Assembly (NCBI GenBank): GCA_034401795.1
Contig: CM067373.1
Coordinates: 86,523,023 to 86,587,022, forward strand
From: Chaetoderma sp. LZ-2023a
Taxonomy: Eukaryota > Mollusca > Caudofoveata > Chaetodermatida > Chaetodermatidae
DNA length: 64,000 nt
Direction: 5' to 3'
Made by a program: the position numbers and the translations under genes. Below are positions 1 through 12,300 of this stretch, in pieces. Each line of letters opens with the position of its first letter. Positions within the stretch are counted from its first letter, which is position 1. The notes under the pieces were generated by a model that saw nothing but the letters and a program-made list of their open reading frames with translations, did no database searches and had not been told where the DNA came from.

Positions 1-876
1 GCTTTAGCTGTTTTGAAACGATAGTTAGTGACCACACTGCTTTTCCCCTTTTTTTCACTTTGGTAAGAAAAGAACCTAAAGCAGGCATGGTCAAGCGAGA
101 GGATGTCAACCAGATTGTGTCACTGATGGCCGAACCGGTGTATGGTTGTAGGCGGTACGTCTGAAGTCCTGTTATCATAAGGTAATTCAACAAGTGAGAG
201 TTTTTTTGTATTATGTATATGTATCATGTTCATTCATCTTATATATTCATGCTCATTCCCAGGCTAATACAAGCGATATGCAGGGAGTAGTTAACCCTCT
301 TGGCATATTGGTGTTTTCAGGCGAGATACATGTTCGTTAGTTCTCTCCCTTTTCTTAGGAGGAAAAAGGGGGGGGGCTGTGACGCGAATGTGATTCGGTT
401 CCGTGAACTTGACGGTCCTTTTAGGTCTCCGTTAGTCAAGTTTGAAGTCTAAAATCTTTCTCCAAGGGGCAAAATTAGCATTTATGGCTTGCCCCTTCCC
501 ACCAGGTTACTGATCAAATCTGGTGTATATCAGAAGTAACAGAATGGTGAGTATTGATCGAAGGAGAATGCAGGAAATGTCAATTTCCCTTTCTCCGAGA
601 TCTAACAATACTCACCATTCTGTTACGGACCCAGCCTCCCAGCCCCACGGAGGCAAGCCATAGTTTTCTCTTGTTTGGTGGCTATGCAAACAATATGAGC
701 TCTATGGTAAACGGGTACTCGGCAGTGGGGAGCCGGGTACCCGGTTCCCAGGAGTCGGTAAAGCTTTCTAAGTCTATAATCCTAGAGCCGCTGTCAGGGC
801 CAGCTGTATATCAGAAGTAACAGAATGGTGAGTATTGTTAGATCTCGGAGAAAGGGAAATTGACATTTCCTGCAAT
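1..876 (+). mobile_element. DIRS-D: 3' end of a DIRS-like tyrosine-recombinase retrotransposon
   Basis: The first 24 bases read A-L-A-V-L-K-R-stop, matching the end of the recombinase ORFs of the two full elements in this window (L-A-L-S-V-L-K-K-stop). A non-coding 3' region with a G-run follows, in the same order as in DIRS-A. Around 526-627 there is a composite block like a DIRS internal complementary region. Its right half (about 569-626) is the reverse complement of 817-874, the right terminus. Its left half should match a left terminus that lies outside the window. The text after the block (GGACCCAGCCTCC, then a C-rich stretch) parallels GGACCCGGCCTCT in DIRS-A. The primary sequence is otherwise well diverged, so this is a different subfamily. 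Confidence 0.8.
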
Positions 877-984
877 TTATGGATATATTCATTTATATAT
901 GATAGTTACATAATTTGAGTATTTTGCATTAAGCGTCTACTTTTGACAAATAATTTTAACTTCTAGCACTCTGACATCAAAGAT

Positions 985-2150
985 TTAATTTCTTTTAACT
1001 GTTTTCAAAGACAAATTGATGCACATTTTGGAAACAAGTATGATGGTGCGGGAGAGAAGACGGTCGTCTGCGAAGGGTCTGATTGTTGAGTTTATGTCGT
1101 CGGCAATATCATTGATGAAGACTAAGAAGAGAAACGGTCCTAATACTGAGCCTTGTGGAACACCAGACAGTACCTCTCTTGAGTTGGATCTTCTTCTTCT
1201 TTTCGTTCGCTGATCATACCGCCAGTCCTGTAAGTGACTATCGACATGATCATAGGCGTTAAGTGCGTGGATCCATGGTTTATTAGAGTGCGGCCTGGAA
1301 CCTCTGTCTTCAGCACTCGAGGTTTCTGTCAGGGTGACCTCACCCTTACCTCCTTTAGTCACCTCTTACGACACGCAGAGGATACGGTATTCTAAGCCCC
1401 ACCTACAGGGCAACCTTGAGTTGGATGATTCTCCATTAAGGATTACTCTTTGGCGCCTGTCAGTTAGGAAGTCCTCGACCCAGCGAAGGACGTCTCCTTG
1501 TATGCCATAGCGGTAGAGTTTTGAGAGTAGTCGCGTGTGTAGCACCTTATCAAATGCTTTGGCGAAGTCCAGCACTGCTACATCAACTTGTTTCTGTTGG
1601 TCTAGGCATTTGGTGAGGTCATCCGTTATGATGATAAGCTGAGCCTCACATGATCTTTTGGATCGGAATCCATGTTTGTTAGGATGGAGTATGTCATTCG
1701 AGTCTAGGTGTTGCATGATCTGGCTGGCTATGATGTGTTCTAGACTAGTAACTTGCATACAATGGATGTTAGTGAGACAGGCCTGTAATTGGATGCTTTT
1801 GTTCGGTCTCCTTTTTTGAAGATTGGTGTGATGTTGGCTCCAGTCTTTCTGTTTAGAATCTGTAGTGATTTGTCCATGATGTCTCAGGGTGCTGATGCCT
1901 ACAGTCTCTTGACCCCTTGATTTGATATACCTCCAGAATTCTTTGCTGCTTTTGTCATCTTCGGGGTTAAGCATCTTCGTGATGTAGTCTTGATATGAAG
2001 AGCATAATTTCTGGTGTATTTGTCTACGTATTTGTTGGAACCTCTCCTTATCTTTTGCTTTCCGACTGTGTTGTATGCTCTATGTTTCTGTTTGATTAGC
2101 TTTTGTATATTTTGTGATATCCATGGTAGATGGCTGTCAAGTCATTGTAT
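985..2150 (-). pseudogene. Non-LTR retrotransposon (CR1/Jockey-like LINE) reverse transcriptase fragment
   Basis: Read on the minus strand, 1974-1427 encodes typical LINE reverse transcriptase text: HGFRSKRSCEAQL, then LDFAKAFDKV (catalytic Asp motif A), then FLTDRRQRVILNGESS. The next block, [19 protein letters not shown], lies at about 1170-1100, followed by FADD in place of the usual Y/F-x-D-D motif. Upstream frame-shifted text resembling the LINE linker before the RT domain reaches about 2150. The copy is dead. It has stops, an internal deletion between TTDSKQK and the KRRPN stretch, truncation after FADD, and a 225-bp insertion at 1190-1414. Clade assignment within the CR1/Jockey group is tentative. 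Confidence 0.85.
1190..1414 (-). mobile_element. SINE-like insertion inside the LINE fragment
   Basis: The 225-bp segment interrupts the RT reading frame between NGESSNSR and EVLSGVPQG. It is flanked by a 12-bp direct repeat, CTTGAGTTGGAT, at 1178-1189 and 1415-1426, as expected for a target-site duplication. On the minus strand it begins GTTGCCCTGTAGGTGGGGC and ends in an AAG-rich tail (AAAAGAAGAAG), so it has the size, orientation and simple tail of a SINE. I do not recognise a clear tRNA head with A and B boxes. Confidence 0.7.
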
Positions 2151-3693
2151 TGTCGTATGTCCAAGCAACATAAAATGACCCAAAACAATGTAAGAACTAA
2201 AATTAGGTTATATCCCTTCTTAAGTTGGACGGCCAATTAAAGCTCGTGTGATTGGAGGCATTCCACTGAACTCTATCTCGGACTGGAAGGAGACCTTCCA
2301 AATAAAAACAGATTTTGCAACCTCGCAAATGCTAATATCGCAAATTAATAATAAATATGTACAGAAGATCATGTTTTTAAAGCAATTTGAGCAATAAATT
2401 CACTATTACCTAATCAGTACATGTAAATGCATTCGGAAGTATATTTTCTGGCGAGAATTTTGGTCACTTGGTCGATTTCGTCCCAGCCAACTTGGTTAGA
2501 TTACATTCTTCCGAGTATTAATCAGCCTGTGCTATAGGGCCATCACTCTCGTAGCTACTCCTATTTATGTGGATTGCACAAGTCTCTACTTGGGTACTAA
2601 TATTAATTTTAGCGTCTTCATGCTACACATGTAACGCACTAAACTCATCCTATAGTGGAAGCTAATACACATCACGTGATTCCTATTTTGTCGTAATGAC
2701 ATTTTATGTTAAAATTTGGATTAATTTTGATTAAATAAACAATGTATATTAAAGTATACACTATCTGGGCTGTCCCAAATAATAATTTCACTCCCGTGAT
2801 GATAGATATAAGGTATACATTAAGCATAGCCGTCAGATGGTAAGAATTTCTAGCGTGAAAAATTAAAAATACATCGTAATTCAGTTCAAGTTAACGAGTC
2901 TCAGTCAATTCTTCCTATCTTCCTACCTGAATCATTCAACTCAATTCACAAACAACACAACGAGATATTCCCCAAAATTTCTAAGACCTTGAGAGAAAAT
3001 GTCACGCCCCTTATTTTTTACAAGTTTAAGTGTAGCCTTCCAGAAATATTATGTATCAATTTCAATATAGTTGTGAAAAACACATTCTACTTAGTGGTTT
3101 TGGAATGAACATTATTTCCAGTTTCCAAAAATGTATTGCACTCTATATTCTCCCAATAGCTGCAAGCAAACTAAAAATTGAGAATCTCTATGAATGAATC
3201 CAAAACAGAGTTCACCCACAAATAGTTTTTAGGTAGCCAGAATTATTTTAATAATCAAGGTTGCCTCACTCCTGGCTGTTCGGAAACACTGGCTTATGGA
3301 AAAAATTTCTATTCTCTGCCATTTATTACTCATAGGATATGCTAACACTGGAAAAATCAAACTATATTTCAGAATGTCCATTTACTTCTGATCATTTTGA
3401 TATGCCACACTTCTTGTTTCAACAAATATTTTGTGCATAATGCAAACTTACAATTAGGGTTTTTGGTCATCCGAGACTTTGTTTATCATTTTCATAGCTA
3501 GAAACTATTGTTAGGGATAGAAAATCTATTTGTATCAAATATTTTATAATTTACCTCTTAGCCTGATCAATTACTTTTCAATTGATGTATTACATGGCAG
3601 GGTGGGCCTATAACCTGAAGGTACAAGAGAAGTTGAGTACTAAAAGGGGTGCGAAAATTCAAATGTCAGGCAACAGTGTGAACATAGCCATAA
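2151..3693. other. Intergenic stretch with no recognised gene
   Basis: AT-rich sequence with stops in all frames and no ORF or repeat that I can identify. It lies between the LINE fragment and the first hairpin-MITE remnant upstream of the DDHD1-like gene. Confidence 0.5.
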
Positions 3694-3832
3694 CGTGTCC
3701 AACTATTAAGAGTTAAAGACGGGCCATATAGAATCATTTATGATATACTGATTATGACGTCATCCTACAGGCTTCTTAGCTGATTATGACATCATATGAC
3801 GTCAGATGATGATGGATACTCTGGAAAGGTGA
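3694..3832 (+). repeat. H1 MITE, 3' portion only
   Basis: This matches the right-hand part of complete H1 copies such as 5974-6384: AGAGTTAAAGACGGGCC, two GATTATGACGTCAT-like blocks, then ATACTCTGGAAAGGT. The hairpin and left end are absent. Confidence 0.65.
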
Positions 3833-4268
3833 ATTGGGAGTCATTAAGGCAAAGGCATTGGCATCTAAGACCATCGCCATTCAGAGGTTGTTTTGTTCAC
3901 TGCCTTCATCCTCTCGCATACACTGGCTAATACAAATTTAAGTATTACAGAGAGAGGGAGGGCGGGAGAGAGAGAGAGTCTCGCCTGCGAAGCAGAAAGT
4001 GAGACATACATGTAGGTATCACTTTTCCGACGATGGAAGCGGTGACGTCAACATTATGTTTCTGCATTTAGTAAATAGCCTATTTTTTAGGGCTGCTTAA
4101 TTTCACGGTGACCAGCTTAGGACACATGGGTGCCTATGTCATACGGAGCCAGAATGATGAGAGTGAGGCCACTAGGTCAAATATCCATGTCACAAATAAA
4201 CAGGAGACAGGCGAGATCTTTAATTCCGTGGAATTCTTCTCTATTAATATTGTTCTTCTTTCTTTTAG
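3833..4268 (+). other. Upstream region and probable 5' UTR intron end of the DDHD1-like gene
   Basis: It contains a GA-rich tract (about 3948-3980) and a CRE-like TGACGTCA at 4043-4050. It ends in a pyrimidine tract and AG (TTCTTCTTTCTTTTAG, ending 4268), a good 3' splice site. If used, it implies one or more non-coding exons further upstream, so the promoter cannot be placed. Confidence 0.4.
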
Positions 4269-4304
4269 CCTTGATTGCGTCTGTACATCTGTGATAACAG
4301 TATA

Positions 4305-4737
4305 ATGGATCTTCCCTCTCCAGTTGACAATTGTATGACTTCTAGCCGATCATCTTCATCTATGAACGATGTTGAAATGACATGTGATGGCGATTATGAT
4401 GAGGAATTTCCAGATGAACAAAAGACAAATCGTGACAGTCATAGTACATCTCCAGACGCTGCTGATACAGCTTTGCCCAAAAATTATCTATATCCCCGCA
4501 AAGAGTTTGTCGAGGAGCTTCGACCCGAGGAGGTTAGATGGTTTTACAGAGTTGAACATGACAAAAAATGGACACCATTTATTGGGTATGACTCATTAAG
4601 GATCGAATGCAAGTATCGTGAAATGATGCGTGGAGCGGGAGAAGTGGAAAAGCCTGCTTTTGAGTTGATATTAGTTCGTGAGGGCCTTTATGAAGCAGAT
4701 CTGTCGACTCAAAAATGCCATTCTGTGTACTGGTCAG
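4305..4737 (+). CDS. DDHD1: DDHD1-like coding exon 1 (residues 1-144)
   Basis: The first 70 residues are Ser/Asp/Glu-rich and probably disordered. Then comes EEVRWFYRVEHDKKW-PFIGYDSLRIE, the DDHD1 N-terminal signature, and REGLYEADL. The donor is TCAG/GTAAGT. A 3' splice site at 4268 and an in-frame TGA at 4272-4274 make the ATG at 4305 the first possible start in this exon. Confidence 0.9.
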
Positions 4738-7700
4738 GTAAGTGCATGCAATGGAGGACTCCAGTTTTAGCTATGCCCCGCCCATCTCTAGCTAAGTTCC
4801 ATCCACACTTCGGCTATGTTGGGATCGATCGATCCCTGAACTCCCTGACTATCAAATTTCAGAAAACTATACAGGTAAGCTGTTGAATATTTTGAAACTA
4901 ATTTGACTGGGTGCAGTTGCTGCCAATTAGTTTCAAAATATTCAACAGCATGTTTATTAAATTCATAGAATTCGTACAACAATGCTTTAGTCCATCACCA
5001 ATTATGCATTCGTGACAGACTTAATTACGTCATTCATGACGTCATTGATTATGACATCATACCTGATGTCACATAGTTGATTATGACATCATATGATGGA
5101 TGGATAAACTGGAAACGTCCATGCTACATGTATACAAACTACGGCTACAGTACATCTAAGAAATAAGTTAAAGAATGTCATGTTTCCACTTGAAGTAAAA
5201 ACATCTACATGATAGTTTGTATGAAGGTTTCTGTTGAATATGTTGAACATAATTGGATTGGAAGACATTGTTGATCAGGCAGCAATTTGGCTTCCAGTCC
5301 AATTAAGTTCAAAATATTAAACAGAAACTTTCTTACAAACTATCATGTAGATGTTTTTACTTCAAGTGGAAACATGGCATTTAAGTTATTTCTGAGCTAT
5401 ACTGTAGCATGTTATTGGTTTGATTGTCCTATGTCGAGTCCCTACTTTCTAGGTCCCATTCTGGCCATGTCTAGGCAGGTTTTATTTTCAATCTACATGC
5501 CATTACAGCAAACGTCTCCAGTTTTTACGCTGGCTCATTTGCAGACCCAGAGATGACAATTTTTGGAAATTTCCCATTTCGTCATTCCAGTGGTACATGT
5601 AGACTTTCAAACATAGTCTTCTTGGCTTGCAAATAAAAGAAAATGAATAAGCAATTATTTGAATTTTTTTACCAATTTTCCCTGTTAAATGATTAATTGG
5701 CTTTATTATTGGCATTGCAACATTCACCCAATTTCTAGGTAACTGCAGGTTAGCTATTGAATATTTTGAAACTAATTTGATGTGGTGTTGTTTGTGTCCT
5801 ACATGTATGGCAGCAACAGCTTCCAGTCAAAATAGTTTTGGAATACCCAACAGAATGATTAGTAAATTGTAAATTCATCAAAGACATACAATTCATATAC
5901 TTGATACACTCTTTGATGTTGATGACAGAGTTAAATGGCATTATGATTATGACATTACCGAGCTAGTGACACAATGGACGTTTCCCGTTTTAGCTATGCC
6001 CTCCCATCTCTAGCAAAGCTCCACCCATACCTTGCTCGTGTTGGGATCGATCAATCTCTGAACCTTCTGACTATGAATTTCCAGAAAACTATACAGGTGA
6101 GCTATTGAATACTTTGGAACTAATTTGACTGGGCGCCGCTGTTGCTCAACAGTGGGGCCCAGTCAAATTAGTTCCAGTCCAGGCAAATTAGTTTCAAAAT
6201 ATTCAACAGCATGTTTATTAAATAGTAGAGATATACAATTCATACAACCTGTCGGACTATTATGAGTTAAAGATGGGCCAAATAGAATCATTTATGACAT
6301 AATGATTGTGACGTCATCCTACATTTTGTACATGCCACTTAGCTGATTATGACGTCAGATGATAGATGGATACTCTGGAAAGGTGACTTACTTATGATGT
6401 CAAATACTGAGTGACAAATTGCATCCCTTTATTGTGAATGTACGACTGTGTTACATTGTTTTTCCTGCTCATTCAGGTGATGTTTTAGAGATATTGCGAG
6501 GTATCTGGTTCTATGATAGCACATGGCATCCAGTGGATGAGAGCTATGCCGTCCAGATAGAGGCTGAGCATATGGCTCATTTCATGGGAAAACCTCTGGA
6601 TGAGAAGCCAATAGCCATGCCAAAGGGACCAAAACCAGGTACTCTATTCATACATGTATAGCGATGCTAATAAAAGAGGGATCCATTTCAAGTTATGCCC
6701 CGCCCCATTTCTAGCTACGTAAGCTCCACCCACTTTGTATGCACACTTGAATCTATGTTAATTACACTTTGAACCAGAATTCCTAGAATCTTAATTTCAA
6801 GGCAAGTATGGCAACAACAGCTCTCAGTCAAATTAGTTTCAAAATATTCAACAGAATGTTTATTAAATTGTTAATTCACCAAAGATGTACAATTCAGACA
6901 CTTTCGTTACAGACCATTGGCACAATTGTGACAGACCTACACCATTTGATTATGACATCAGCTAGCAAATGTGTCATGATTTTGGTTCAGCTTAAAATTC
7001 ATCGAAAATTCTGTCCATGGTATATTTCGCTGAGTTTGGAACTTACAATTACCATTTTTCAGTGGGTATATTAAGTTTTTTTCAGTGGATATACATGTAT
7101 TACATGAAGATGATGTGTAATGATTTTGTTTTGGCAAAATGTGTTCATATTCACGCAAGTTATCTCCCCTGAAAGCATAAAATTCATCAAAGATTTAATG
7201 TCTGTGTCATATTTCAAAGAGTTTTGAAGTTACGATTACAATCTTTTCAGTGGATATATTATGTGAATCTGAGGTGTTCTGATTTCGTTTTAAAAAAACC
7301 CCTGTTCATATTCACCAAAGTTATCTTCTTCCCCTGGAAGCTTACAATTCATCAAAGATGGTGTGTGTCCGTGCCATATTTCGAAGAATCTTTAAATTAG
7401 GAATACAACTTTCTTTCAGTGCATATATTACGTGCAAGCAATGTGACATGATTTCATTTCGGCAAAATCTGTTCATGTTCATTTCCTCTGAAAGCTTAAA
7501 ACACATCGAAAATCTCTTGTTCATGTATATATTGAGTTTCACTATAAAACTATTGTTGTGTATGTGTTTTTCAGTCCTACATAGGGTGAAGTTCTCAGAC
7601 TTTTACATCGATTGGAACAGTTCTGATGACATCTACATGTTCAGTGATTCTAAGTCGTCTAGACTGGTCAGACATGTCGGCAAGTCACTCGGATTCCAGA

Positions 7701-9321
7701 CATGTGAGTTATGATCAATGTGTGATGTGTCACTTGTTTGTCTCATCGGTTGAGAGAGAGAGGGAGGCAGGCAGGCAGGCAGGCAGGATGGCAGGCATCT
7801 CAGGTGAGTTCATACTGCCTGCACTACCTGTGACTTTGTCAAAATGTAAAAGACGGCCTAACTTACATGTTCTAACGGTGAGTTACCCCTAAAATGTATA
7901 TTTGTGTCAAGTCTGTTGTAATCGCATCACATCAAGGTCACCTTAATTTAGAGATTTATGATTGTTTACTTATAATTTGATATTTTGTGATTTTTCTTAT
8001 GATGCTAATAGGAAAAAATCTCAAAATCATTAACAATTAATTGTAGCATTATGAATATTTTGAAATTATTTTGACTGAAAACTATCAATGTGTGCATGCG
8101 CGCACATTTTTATGCATTATATATCATAATATTGTTTAGTGAAATATTGTACATTCTTCCTTTCTTTAGCTCCCAAAATAACAAGTTTGATGATGGGTTT
8201 GACCTGTCACCTGAGTATCTGACATCATAAATGAACTTTCCAGTTTATCTATCCATCATATGACATCATAATCAACTACATGACGTGTAGGATGATGTCA
8301 TAATCAGTGCCATCATAAATGACGTAGATAAGTACATCACAGACGCATAATTGGTGATGGGATAAGCGTTGTTGTACGAATTGTATGTCTTCACTATTTA
8401 ATAAAAATTCTGTTGAATATTTTGAAACTAATTTGATTACAGCACCCAAATTAGTTTCAAAATATTCAACAGCTTACCTGTATAGTTTTCTGAAAATTGG
8501 TACAGCATGTAGTCAGGGCGTTTTGGGATGGATCGATTTCAGCATGGGTGGAGCTTAACTAGAGATGGGCGGTGCTAAAATAGCTAAAACTGGAAAAGTC
8601 CATTATGACGGCAGATACTTAGGTGACAGATCGGATCCCACTATTGAAACTTGTTATTTTCTATCGCAAAAATCTAACAGTCTCTTACGAAGTGTTAGAA
8701 TTATATGTACATGATGAATTTACAATTTAATAAACATTATGTTGGCTATTTTGAAACTAATTTGACTGAGCAGTGCCAAATCAAATTAGTTTCAAAACAG
8801 TCAACAGCTTACCTGTATAGTTAGTTTCCTTGAATTTTTGATTTTGGGAATTGAGGTATCAGATCGATTCTGACACGCGTAAAAAGTGTGCAGAGCTTCG
8901 CTAGAAATGGGTGCAGCATGGCAAGAAATGGATCGCTATGTTCCATCTAGCGACAACTTATTTTTTTGTCAAATATCTGGCATAATGACTAAAGCTAGGA
9001 TTCCATTAATGCGTATCCGTATCCGTATCCCAATTTTTTTCTGCTCCCATTACAAATAGATAGTATGATTCCGTATGTGTATGCGAACCCTGTCCATATC
9101 CGAATCCGATCGCTACATGTAGCGATTTTATTCGGATACGGACAGCATTTGGATGTGGGGTTCCTTGAAAATTACGTTTTCATTACGTCATTCATGAGCT
9201 TTCCCTAAATCAACACTTATTCTGTACATGTGTTCCAATATATAACTTAAATTCATAGAAAGCGTGCTGGAATGTGAAACTCAGTGAAAGGCTGATAGAC
9301 TATTTTAGAACATATTCATGC

Positions 9322-9369
<48 letters not shown>

Positions 9370-12300
9370 GCCTAGTAGTAGTAGTAGTACTTAACAACAG
9401 CATCAGCGGCGGTTATGGTAGTAGTAGTGGTGGTAGTAGTAGTAGTAGTAACAACAACAGCAGCAGCATCGGCGGCAGTGGTAGTAGTAGTAGTCGTAGT
9501 AGTCCAATTGTTTGAATAAAATCACTACTTTCGGATATATGCATTACGCATACGTACAAATGGAATCACTCATTCGGATATGCATGCAGATACGCAAACG
9601 CATTAATGGAATCCTAGCTTTATACTAGCTATGAGTTTATTTAATAAATCCTGGCAAATATACTCATTGAATAAAATAGAATCTTAAATCGAAACATATT
9701 TTAACACTTTACTGGTCTAATTTTTATGAAGAAAATCAAAATATTTGCTCATTGAATGTCCATTTGCAGGCCAAGAGAGGAATATTTGTGAAAATTTACC
9801 ACTTGAATGACTGGCTCAGTGATCGAGCCAGGCATTTGGTAAATTTTCAAAATCAATCTTCTCTTGGCCTGCAAATGGACATTCCTCAAAACCACTGTAG
9901 AGGCCGGTTTTGGCTGGCTTGACCATTAATGGGCTAAATACTCATGTTATAAGCTGTGTACAGTCTATTGACTTTGTGTTTTATAAGACAGCACACAATA
10001 ACTGACATGATTATCATAATTCATGGACTTGAGACTATATGTATATGACATGCCTGTTTTGAGATACAGTGAACTGAAGTATTTCAGATGCTGTTTCCTG
10101 AATGTTATCATTAACCTCTTACGTTCTAAAAAATGTATGATTGAAATTCTATGTGTCTTGGACAACAATAACCTTATAACCCTTTAACAATCAAGCCAGC
10201 CAAAACAGCTTGTGCAGTGGTCTTGAGAAATATGGATTTGCAGACCTATTTTTGAAAATTTCCAGCTGGAATGACTGGCTCGATGACCGAGCCAGTCATT
10301 CTTTTGTTTAATTTTCAAAATTGATTTTCTATGTGAAAATCAAGTTTTTCTTGAACAAAGTTGAGAGGTAAAGGTTTAATTTAATACAGCGTACCATCGC
10401 ATGAAAATGTTTGACAATTCAAAGTCATCCGTTGGATGTGGTCACACGAGAAGTTTTGATTCAATTAGATTTACGACAACATCTGCTAAATGTTCACCGT
10501 CTGATTTGATGTTTACTGGATTTTCATAACTAATCTCTCATGTCAGCGGGTACCAGAATGAGGCGTGGTTACTGCTACGAGGCGGTCATGGATAACAAGC
10601 CACCGGACATTGGTCACTTGGTGTTTGTTGTGCATGGGATTGGTCAGAAGATGGAGACTGGCAGCATTGTGCGGTGTTGTAAAGAGTGAGTGAAGATCAC
10701 AGTCATTCATAACTACTATTTCTATTTCAGCCTTATGTCAATGTTTTAAATATACATTATCCAGTTGACATTGTGTCACAGCAAGAGTTAACCACATGTA
10801 ACATTTCATCTCATCATTTTAACCGTTTAATGGTTAAACCGGCCAAAACCAGCCTCTGGAGTGGTATTGAGAAATGTCCATTTGCAGACTGAGATAAGAC
10901 TATTTTTGAAAATTTAGCACTGGTATGACTGGCTCGATAATCGAGCCAGTCATGCCAGTGATAAATTTTCAAACGTTGCCTTACCTCGGCCTGCAACTGG
11001 ACATACACTGAGGAAAAATTAAAATTTTTGTGAAAAATCTTGACAATTAAAGAGGTAATAATATAAATGAGGTAACATTCTGAAACAATTTTGCTTTTAA
11101 AAACAGTTACTTTGAATGAAATCATTCTTAAAATAATAAATTTATTAGTTTACTATTTACCTCTGGCTTTTGTAAAGTATTAACCTACTACAATTTCTCT
11201 TAGCCATATTTAGTTTAATCACAGCGTTGCCATGTTTTCAATCGGTCACTACCACATAAGCTTAAAATATAAAATATTTTTATATTAATAGAATTTGAAA
11301 TTAGCATTAATCTTAAGATGTTCTTCACAATTTATTGTTGGTAATCATATTAGGAAATTTAGAATAATTTGATTTTAATCATTAGGCAAATTTCTTTAGC
11401 CAATCATTCTTTATGGTAGCCAGATCTAAATTATCATATCATTTGATCATATGTAGTGTGTAGATCGGTCTCTGAAGTAATGCCTACTCCTGAGTATACA
11501 TGTATGACTTCCGGTGCTATGATAGGTTTAAACATGTGTATACTTCTTTTTGTGACCAGACTTCGAGAGAATGTCGAGGCAGCAAAGAAGAAACGCTTTC
11601 CTAAATTTAACAGTTCTAACACACGTGCCGAGTTCTTGCCTGTGGAGTGGCGATCATCTCTCTCTTTGGATGGCGGTAATTGAAATTCTAGTGGCTATGC
11701 TTTTGTTCAACATGTTTGTGTGTGTTAAGATATGGTGGAAAAGTGATTGGTTTTGATTTTGAAGTCAGTATTGCTGTAAGATGTTGCATTTTTTAGAGCA
11801 ACAGTTTACAGTCAAATTGTTTTCAAAAAGAACACGTGTTATCCTTCTCAAGGGAACCACGTTGAATGGATGAATCCACTTTTAGCATAGATGCCCCGCC
11901 CAGTTCTAGCTTAGCTCCACCCACGCTTTTCCCATGTTGGGATAGATTGAGCTCTGGATTCCCAGAATCCAAATATCAAGGTAACTATACAGGTAAGCTG
12001 CTGAATATTTTGAAAATATTACAATATGGCAGCAACAGAGCCCAGTCAAATTAGTTTCAAAATATTCAACATAGAATGTCGTGTTTATTAAGTAGTAAAT
12101 CCATCGTAGACATACAATTCGTATACTGGACAGACTATTCGAGCTTCATGACGGAGTATTATCTGTCAATTATGACGTACATGTACTTGATTCTGACATC
12201 ATATACCTGAGTGACTGATCAGATTCATCCATTCCCTGTTACATTTCTGCGCTACCTACGTCTGTTCATCTCTGATGCTGGTTATAAATTAATATACTAA

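Noticed and set aside
4108..4305. 65-codon ORF just upstream of the DDHD1-like start
   Set aside because: It ends across the predicted 3' splice site and has no homology; likely intron or UTR sequence.
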